Of a DNA stretch of 64,000 nt, positions 60,401 to 64,000 are shown in pieces (the stretch's first letter is position 1; every line of letters begins with the position of its first letter). Made by a program: the position numbers and the translations under genes. Source of the stretch: DASRFA01 sp035651755 (lineage in GTDB: Bacteria > Desulfobacterota > Binatia > UBA12015). Where the stretch lies: positions 1 to 64,000 of the forward strand of contig DASRFA010000022.1 in NCBI GenBank assembly GCA_035651755.1. Reading direction: 5' to 3'. The notes below the pieces were generated by a model. It saw nothing but the letters and a program-made list of their open reading frames with translations. It did not search any database and was not told where the DNA came from.

Positions 60401-63031
60401 CGGCAGCGCCACGGGCAGTGCGACGGGATTCAGGACGCTCACGGCCGCCACCACGGCTCCGGCGCAGAGCGGAGCGGCCACCATCTCCCGCCACACGAGG
60501 CCGTGCGTCTCGACCTCGGCGAGGGCCTGGTGCTCCTGTGCTGCCGGCGTCCATTCGAGGAGGTGGCGCCGCGTGAGCGCGACGCGCACCAGCGTGCGAA
60601 AGGCGGCGTCGACGAGGAGTGCGGCCTCGTACGGGAGAACGGCGAGTTGCAGCGCCCAGATTGCCAGCGCCGACCATGGCGTTTGGCCGCCGCCGGACGA
60701 CACCGGGCGGAGCCCGCGGCGCAACGAGGAGACCATGGGGCTCAGGACGTCGATGAATGCCGGCACGAGAAGCGACAGCAGGATGGGAGCCGTCCAGAGG
60801 AGCGCCGGCGCGGGAAGCCAGAGCCAGGCGACCAGGAGAAGCCCGAAGAGCGTCGGCTGGAGGAGAGCGCGGCGCAGATTGTCGAGGATCTTCCAGCGCG
60901 AGATGGCGGAGAAGCGGTTCGGTGCCCGGCCCCCGCCCCCGACGGGGACGCCGCGCCCGAGCCACGGGACGAGCTGCCAGTCCCCTCGCGCCCACCGGTG
61001 CAGTCGGCGCGCGAAGGAGAGGTAGTGCTCCGGATACCGCTCGAGGAGCATGACGTCGGTGACGAGACCGGCGCGGCCCTGGATGCCCTCGAAGAGATCG
61101 TGGCTCAAGAGGGCTCCGTCTGGAACGCGGCCCGCATGGCTCTGCTCAAAGCTCGCCACCTCGTAGATCCCCTTGCCGACGTAGATGCCCTCGCCGAAGA
61201 GGTCCTGGTAGACGTCGGATACCGCGCGTGCGTAGGGGTCGAACGCGGCGTGTCTCGCGAAGAGCCTCGCCAGCCGCGTCGACTCGCGTGACGTCGGATC
61301 GATCTCGATCCGCGGCTGGAGAACGGTGTAGCCGGCCACCACCCGGTGCGTCTGCGGATCGACCTCCGCCTGGTTGAGGGGGTGAGCGAGCGTGCCGATC
61401 AACCGGCGCGCCGTGTCCCGGGGAAGGCCGGTGTCCGCGTCGAGCGTGATCACGTACCGGACCCCGCTGAGGGAGGCAGCATCGCCGATGTGCAGCAGCG
61501 GGCTTTCGTCCCGGGGGCCGAGCAGCCAGCGATGCAGCTCCACGAGCTTCCCCCGCTTGCGCTCCCACCCCATCCAGCAGCACTCGGTCTCGCACCACGT
61601 CCGCGCGCGGTGCAGGAGGTGGAACGGCCCGACGCCGTTCCGCCCGTGGCGAGCGTTCAGGGCGCGGATCCCCGCCGCGGTCCGTGCCAGCAGCTCGTCG
61701 TCGCCCGGTCTCGTCTCCTCGATCGCATCGGGGAGGTCCGCGAGCAACGCGAACTTGATGTTCGGGTCGGCGTTGCCGAGAAACCGGATCTCGAGGGCTT
61801 CCACCAGCGAGTCGATCTCGTCGGGCGTGGTGAGGAGGACGGGCACGGCGACGAGCGTCAAGCAGTCGTCGGGCACGCCGTCCCGCAGGTCGAGCTTCGG
61901 CAGCACGGTCGGCGGAAGAATCCGGGTCACCAGCGCGTTCACGGCGGCGACCGCGACCGTCGTCATCGGGACCACGGCCAGCACCATCGAGGCGAGGGCG
62001 GCTCCGACGCTCGCCTCCCACGCGACGAGCGCCCGGGCGAGCAAGACCAGCTGGAGCGCGAGGACGAGCGCGATCCCGCCGAGGTACGCCGGGGTCGCGT
62101 GCCCGCGCAGCCAGCGGCGCCCGCGCTCGACGAGCGCCGCCCGGCTTCCGACGCGCTCCTCGAGGACGCGCCGGCCCTCGTCGAGGAGGAAGTAGCCCAC
62201 GTGCGCCCGGCGCCCTGCCTGTGCCTCCTGCGCACAGCGAACGGCCTCGAGCGCGACGCCCTCCTCGCTGCTTCCGCGGCCGGCCGCGATCTCCTCGACC
62301 GCGCGGCGGTAGCGGTCGCGCGTCTCGAAGTCCATCCGCACGTAGGCCCCTGCCGGATCCCCGCGGAGGACGCGGTCGGTCTCGCTCACCCGCTCGAAGA
62401 AGTCTTTCCAGTCGAGCGTCTCGAGTGTCCGAAGGCTCCGCACGCAGCTCGCCACGGTCTCGTCGTCCACTGACGCCCGAGCGGTTTCGGCGACGAGACG
62501 CCCTGCGGCGCCGGCGAGCTGCTCGAGCAGCTCGAGACGCAGGAGCGTCGGCAGCGCCCAGAGCTCGGCCATGGTGAGCGGCCGCACGTCCTGGAACTCG
62601 CGCACCGCCTCCACCAGCGCCTCGAGCTCGATGCGGCAGCGCGCGAGGCGCCCTACCTCCTGTGCGAGGCTCCAGGCGACCGGGACGCCCCGTTCCGCAC
62701 CTTCCGCGAAGGTCGGGAGACGAGACTCGAAGGCGCGCGGGAAGTCCTCCCGGACGTGCCGCACCGCCCGCTGCACGATGTAGTAGTTGTCGAGTAGCCA
62801 CTCGATGCCGCCGCCGGCCCCGGCGGGCGCGCCGTCTCTCGTGAGGCGCTCGTACACCGCGGTCAGGGCGGTGCTGGGACCCACGAGGCGGCCGACGAGG
62901 CGCTGTCGCCGCCCGATGACGGGCGGGGACAGCGCGGCACGCGCCAGCGCCTTCAGCCTTCCGGCGTCGGCTTCGTCACCCGGCTCGGGAGACCCGAGCG
63001 GCGGGCCGCTCGCAGGCGCGACGCCCGACAC
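54476..63031 (-). CDS. Cyclic beta-1,2-glucan synthase (NdvB/Cgs/ChvB-like)
   Basis: 2851 aa from a GTG at 63031, close to the length of Brucella Cgs (2867). It is a multidomain inner-membrane enzyme. The N-terminal region carries hydrophobic helices at about 315-370. The glycosyltransferase domain (GT84, about 400-760) has VITLDADTGLPRD (about 525-536), LLSHDLFEG and RRLHRWARGDWQ. More membrane segments follow (about 770-900), then a glycoside-hydrolase-like middle domain (about 950-1500; GFLYDRRRHLFYLGFN). The C-terminal GH94 phosphorylase domain (about 1600-2830) has GSGDWNDGMNRVG with its catalytic Asp (about 2517). Such enzymes make cyclic osmoregulated glucans by initiation, elongation, cyclisation and length control. 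No exporter (ndvA/cgt) gene is visible. It is on the far side of the tRNA-Leu fragment. Confidence 0.95.
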   Translation of the reverse strand: MSGVAPASGPPLGSPEPGDEADAGRLKALARAALSPPVIGRRQRLVGRLVGPSTALTAVYERLTRDGAPAGAGGGIEWLLDNYYIVQRAVRHVREDFPRAFESRLPTFAEGAERGVPVAWSLAQEVGRLARCRIELEALVEAVREFQDVRPLTMAELWALPTLLRLELLEQLAGAAGRLVAETARASVDDETVASCVRSLRTLETLDWKDFFERVSETDRVLRGDPAGAYVRMDFETRDRYRRAVEEIAAGRGSSEEGVALEAVRCAQEAQAGRRAHVGYFLLDEGRRVLEERVGSRAALVERGRRWLRGHATPAYLGGIALVLALQLVLLARALVAWEASVGAALASMVLAVVPMTTVAVAAVNALVTRILPPTVLPKLDLRDGVPDDCLTLVAVPVLLTTPDEIDSLVEALEIRFLGNADPNIKFALLADLPDAIEETRPGDDELLARTAAGIRALNARHGRNGVGPFHLLHRARTWCETECCWMGWERKRGKLVELHRWLLGPRDESPLLHIGDAASLSGVRYVITLDADTGLPRDTARRLIGTLAHPLNQAEVDPQTHRVVAGYTVLQPRIEIDPTSRESTRLARLFARHAAFDPYARAVSDVYQDLFGEGIYVGKGIYEVASFEQSHAGRVPDGALLSHDLFEGIQGRAGLVTDVMLLERYPEHYLSFARRLHRWARGDWQLVPWLGRGVPVGGGGRAPNRFSAISRWKILDNLRRALLQPTLFGLLLVAWLWLPAPALLWTAPILLSLLVPAFIDVLSPMVSSLRRGLRPVSSGGGQTPWSALAIWALQLAVLPYEAALLVDAAFRTLVRVALTRRHLLEWTPAAQEHQALAEVETHGLVWREMVAAPLCAGAVVAAVSVLNPVALPVALPLAVLWAFSPEIAWRLGRPTADRGLGLAPGDVRDLRLLARRTWRFFETFVGPEDQWLPPDHFQEDPKGQVAHRTSPTNVGLLQLATIAAQDLGYVGLVDAALRLRSTLETLERLERHRGHFLNWYDTRHLTPLLPRYVSTVDSGNLAACLLVVKQACLGWTAAPVLGPQRWDGLVDVLAGLDASIGACAQGTADAERGPVDALRADVRAAEARVAAVRDTPDEWRAALDELLEKRCPSLERETVDAIRGLSIATDPGLVAELRAWSRHLIQQLESMRRDADLLLPWLDAFRRLPDSLRDGARERPDVGLLLERLRHRLRADVALDDIEPLAEATRADIEALVALATSSAEPAADVAWARRLGVGLAACRDLAVERLRDLAENAARAERLVTDMDFGFLYDRRRHLFYLGFNVTADALDAHHYDLLASEARLASFVAIAKGDVPVEHWVFLGRPVGRAAGRLALLSWSATMFEYLMPPLLLREGRRTLLGTSCAAAVRAQIDHAARRRVPWGISESGYYAFDAQRNYQYRAFGLPALGFKRSLDDELVIAPYASLLALPFAPRDVVRNLARLEEVGALGTYGLYEAVDFTASRVPSARQGAVVRSYMAHHEGMILAALDNALCDEAIVRRFHADPLARVAEMLLFERVPVGAPIERSQPAAEPAVARAPRQRPLEAWTPSGAGAVPQVHLLSNGRLTVLVTEGGGGFGQWQDVALTRWEPDPTLDRLGVRIYVEEPARKRLWSTVDDGGAEPHRQVVFHPHCAEFRFHDGDLVVRQRVVVAPDADAELREILVTNEGRGRRRLVLTSYGEVVLGDIAADRRHPAFSKLFVESEVLDAGLTLVFRRRPRTTTDKSPCLVHRLVLPRDGAKLTGWETDRERFLGRGHVVDRPGWLATERRPAGRRDRHAPLDPVFALSAAVDLPPGRTVRCAWITAVAESRERALVVARRYTSPTTIGWTFEAAASIVERDLLALGVDSPRLQGAMRLLAPALQPHASLRAPAGVLSGNRLGQSALWRHGISGDHPIMLVRLHDVHEFGLVEEVVRAHELWRRAGLRVDLVVLSEWPSSYRADVEERFSGALADAGFRGLVGAPAGLFVIHADQVSEAERTLLFAAARVVLRSDAGSIAAQLDVVRPPPVPLPPLVPSLPQVPPSLPLARPDWLLFDNGIGGFGPGGSEYVIHLDPGQTTPAPWVNVIANRRLGFVVSESGGGYTWAENSYENRLTPWRNDPIADEPGETIYLRDEETAAVWSATPLPAPGPAPYQVVHGAGLTSFTHTSHGLHQHLQMFVPVADPVKILHLRVTNGLDRPRRLTVTYYAEWLLGTLRDANQAFVVPEFDAAAEVLLAQNPWNEGFADRVAFAAASTRLHGLTADRAEFVGRRGTRAAPAALTRIGLARAVEAGLDPCAALQVHVDLAPGETKDVHFLLGQAASRREAIEVVARYREPGVVETTLAAVERHWDELLGAVQVRTPDPAIDVMLNRWLIYQAVSSRILARTGYYQSSGAFGFRDQLQDVAALVHAAPEMTRAHLLESAQRQFAEGDVLHWWHAPLDTGIRTRCADDLVWLPFVTALYVEATGDVAVLAEEVPFVAGAPLGPGDLERYDRYRVGSEHASLYGHCLRALARASTSGEHGLPLFGSGDWNDGMNRVGAAGHGESVWLGWFLCATLRRFAPLCERMGEPAQAAAFRDEAAEIAARIDASAWDGRWYRRGWYDDGRPLGSSQSAECKMDSVAQSWAVLSGAADPVRAATAMRAVIERLVSEEEGLVLLLAPPFDGAAEDPGYIRAYPPGIRENGGQYTHAAMWVLWALADIGEGNLAMTLFQRLLPVRHAGGAEQCRHYRVEPYAIAADICGASPHRGRGGWTWYTGAAGWAWRLGVERLLGLRREATGWRLDPCVPHTWADFQIVVRDGGTTYRIEVDNPLHVSRGVARVLFDGRPLPDGLIPRRHDGRTHEVRVTLGGPAAQQGAPHGLPVAD

Positions 63032-63042
63032 GAAGGCCCGCG

Positions 63043-64000
63043 TCAGTGATGCGCGAGATTCTCGCGCATCGCATGGGCGCGCGCGGACTCACGAAGCGCG
63101 ACCGTCATGTCCTGGCAAACGAGCACGGCGCGGCGGCTTTCCCGGAGGAACCGGCAGGCGACCGTACCGTGCCGCTCCTCTGGATCGGCCGAGCACCCGT
63201 GCGCGGCGAGAATCGTGAGGTCGGCGCTCTCATCATCTGCGAGCCGCAAGAGCGACGGCACGAGGCGCACGGAGTCGAGCAGTCGCATCCGCGCGCGGAC
63301 TCCTTGCGCGACGAGCCGTTCCACCACCCCGGCGAGGTAGTCCCCCGCTTCCTCGCGGTTGCGTGCGGCGAGCTCCACTGCCATCGCACGGTCGCGACCA
63401 GAAGCGACGATGCGGCGTGGCAGCTCGAGCGCGGGAACCACGTGCGCGACGATGATCTCCGCGTCCCCTCGCAGCGCCAACGCGACCGCGATCGGAATCA
63501 CCACCTCCGCTCGCGGCGAGCAGTCGAGCGGCAAAAGCAGGCGCTCGAGGCGCCATGCCCGCGTCGGCTCGTACTCGTGGTGCGTGGGGAGGACGAGGAT
63601 GGACGTATCCGCGAGCGCAATGACGCGATCGGCTGTGGCGCTGCGCGTCCAGGCGTTGGTCCCGCTCGCCCCATGGCTCGCCAGGGCGATCAGGTCGGCG
63701 CCACGTTCCCGCGCCGTCTGGAGGATCTGCTCCGCCGGCCGACCCTGGACGATCTCCACGGCCGGCACGAGTCCCTCCTCGCCGAGCTCCTGGCGGCGGA
63801 GTTCCAGGTAGCGCGCAATCTCCGTTTGCGTCATTTCCCACTCGAGCGGGTCGACGGGGCGTGGGGCGACCGTTCCTCCGTGCGGCAACTCGTGCACGTG
63901 CAGGAGGGTCACGCGAGCCTCGAACGCACGGCTCAGCGCGACGGCGACCGGCAGGATGCTCTCGGCGAGGGCCGAGCCGTCGAGCGGTACCAGGACGTGG
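63043..64000 (-). CDS. Double-domain universal stress protein, 5' end cut by window
   Basis: At least 319 codons, continuing beyond base 64000. Domain 1 starts HVLVPLDGSALAESILPVAVAL and runs through ARERGADLIALASHGASGTN; domain 2 repeats the pattern (LLLPLDCSPRAEVVIPIAVAL, ADLTILAAHGCSADPEE). Each UspA-like unit has the alpha/beta fold; the G-2x-G-9x-G ATP motif is partly preserved (SHGASG in unit 1). The gene ends 11 bp before the glucan synthase and is probably cotranscribed with it, fitting an osmotic or envelope-stress setting. Confidence 0.92.
   Translation of the reverse strand, partial: HVLVPLDGSALAESILPVAVALSRAFEARVTLLHVHELPHGGTVAPRPVDPLEWEMTQTEIARYLELRRQELGEEGLVPAVEIVQGRPAEQILQTARERGADLIALASHGASGTNAWTRSATADRVIALADTSILVLPTHHEYEPTRAWRLERLLLPLDCSPRAEVVIPIAVALALRGDAEIIVAHVVPALELPRRIVASGRDRAMAVELAARNREEAGDYLAGVVERLVAQGVRARMRLLDSVRLVPSLLRLADDESADLTILAAHGCSADPEERHGTVACRFLRESRRAVLVCQDMTVALRESARAHAMRENLAHH

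Overview
The window is a very GC-rich (roughly 70%), gene-dense stretch of a bacterial chromosome. The gene mix is class III CoA-transferases, acyl-CoA dehydrogenases and ligases, two luciferase-like flavin/F420 monooxygenases, many short-chain dehydrogenases, a secreted protein with Cys-rich DUF4215-type repeats, and CsrA/FliW. This suits an environmental heterotroph of the Binatota / Myxococcota ('deltaproteobacterial') kind. That placement is inferred from gene content, not from a marker phylogeny.

Layout. 1-4.4 kb: 5' end of a CoA-transferase, a HalD/ArpA-like Fe(II)/2-oxoglutarate oxygenase, an epimerase-like SDR, a GST, then a degenerate FlgK-like gene followed by csrA and fliW with no other flagellar gene in view. 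4.4-8.1 kb: site-2-type M50 peptidase, two SDRs (one without its catalytic Ser and Tyr), a 52-codon GST remnant and an acyl-CoA dehydrogenase, ending in a convergent intergenic region full of tandem hairpins. 8.4-14.1 kb: a 972-aa secreted repeat protein and a head-to-tail fused CoA-transferase. 14.1-20.6 kb: Hsp20, enolase, a YdeP-like molybdopterin oxidoreductase, two SnoaL-like proteins and a DUF3108-like exported protein. 20.6-26.3 kb: a compact, mostly 4-nt-overlapping operon of aldehyde dehydrogenase, rhodanese, Coq4-motif membrane protein, pxpB-pxpC-pxpA (5-oxoprolinase) and a class III-like PPK2.

27.3-31.7 kb: operon of luciferase-like monooxygenase, alpha/beta hydrolase, hotdog thioesterase, membrane-anchored esterase and DUF1904 protein. 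32.6-37.3 kb: acyl-CoA ligase plus acyl-CoA dehydrogenase, divergent from an F420-type monooxygenase and an SDR. Together these look like oxidation and beta-oxidation-like breakdown of some non-sugar carbon source. 37.3-47.7 kb: metallo-beta-lactamase-fold protein, MFS transporter, FAA1-type ligase, XRE-cupin regulator, nitroreductase, EthD protein, homodimeric pyruvate dehydrogenase E1 (aceE) and acetolactate synthase (ilvB). 47.8-51.0 kb: tadA, five tRNA genes (Ser-CGA, Ser-GGA, Gly-GCC, Cys-GCA, Leu-UAA) and two unusual fusions, RRM + HicB-like and BRCT + MerR-type HTH + TPR.

From 51.0 kb the sequence changes character. The intact tRNA-Leu(UAA) is followed by a frameshifted tyrosine-recombinase C-terminus, an 807-aa hybrid sensor kinase, a 60-bp duplicate of the tRNA-Leu 3' half, a second recombinase C-terminus, and then a giant cyclic beta-1,2-glucan synthase and a double-domain universal stress protein that runs off the window. 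The simplest reading is that mobile elements integrated repeatedly at this tRNA, leaving decayed integrases and cargo.

The strongest leads are the tandem tRNA-Leu insertion scars, the two novel-looking regulatory fusions next to the tRNAs, the oxoprolinase-polyphosphate-kinase operon and the FlgK relic kept beside csrA-fliW.
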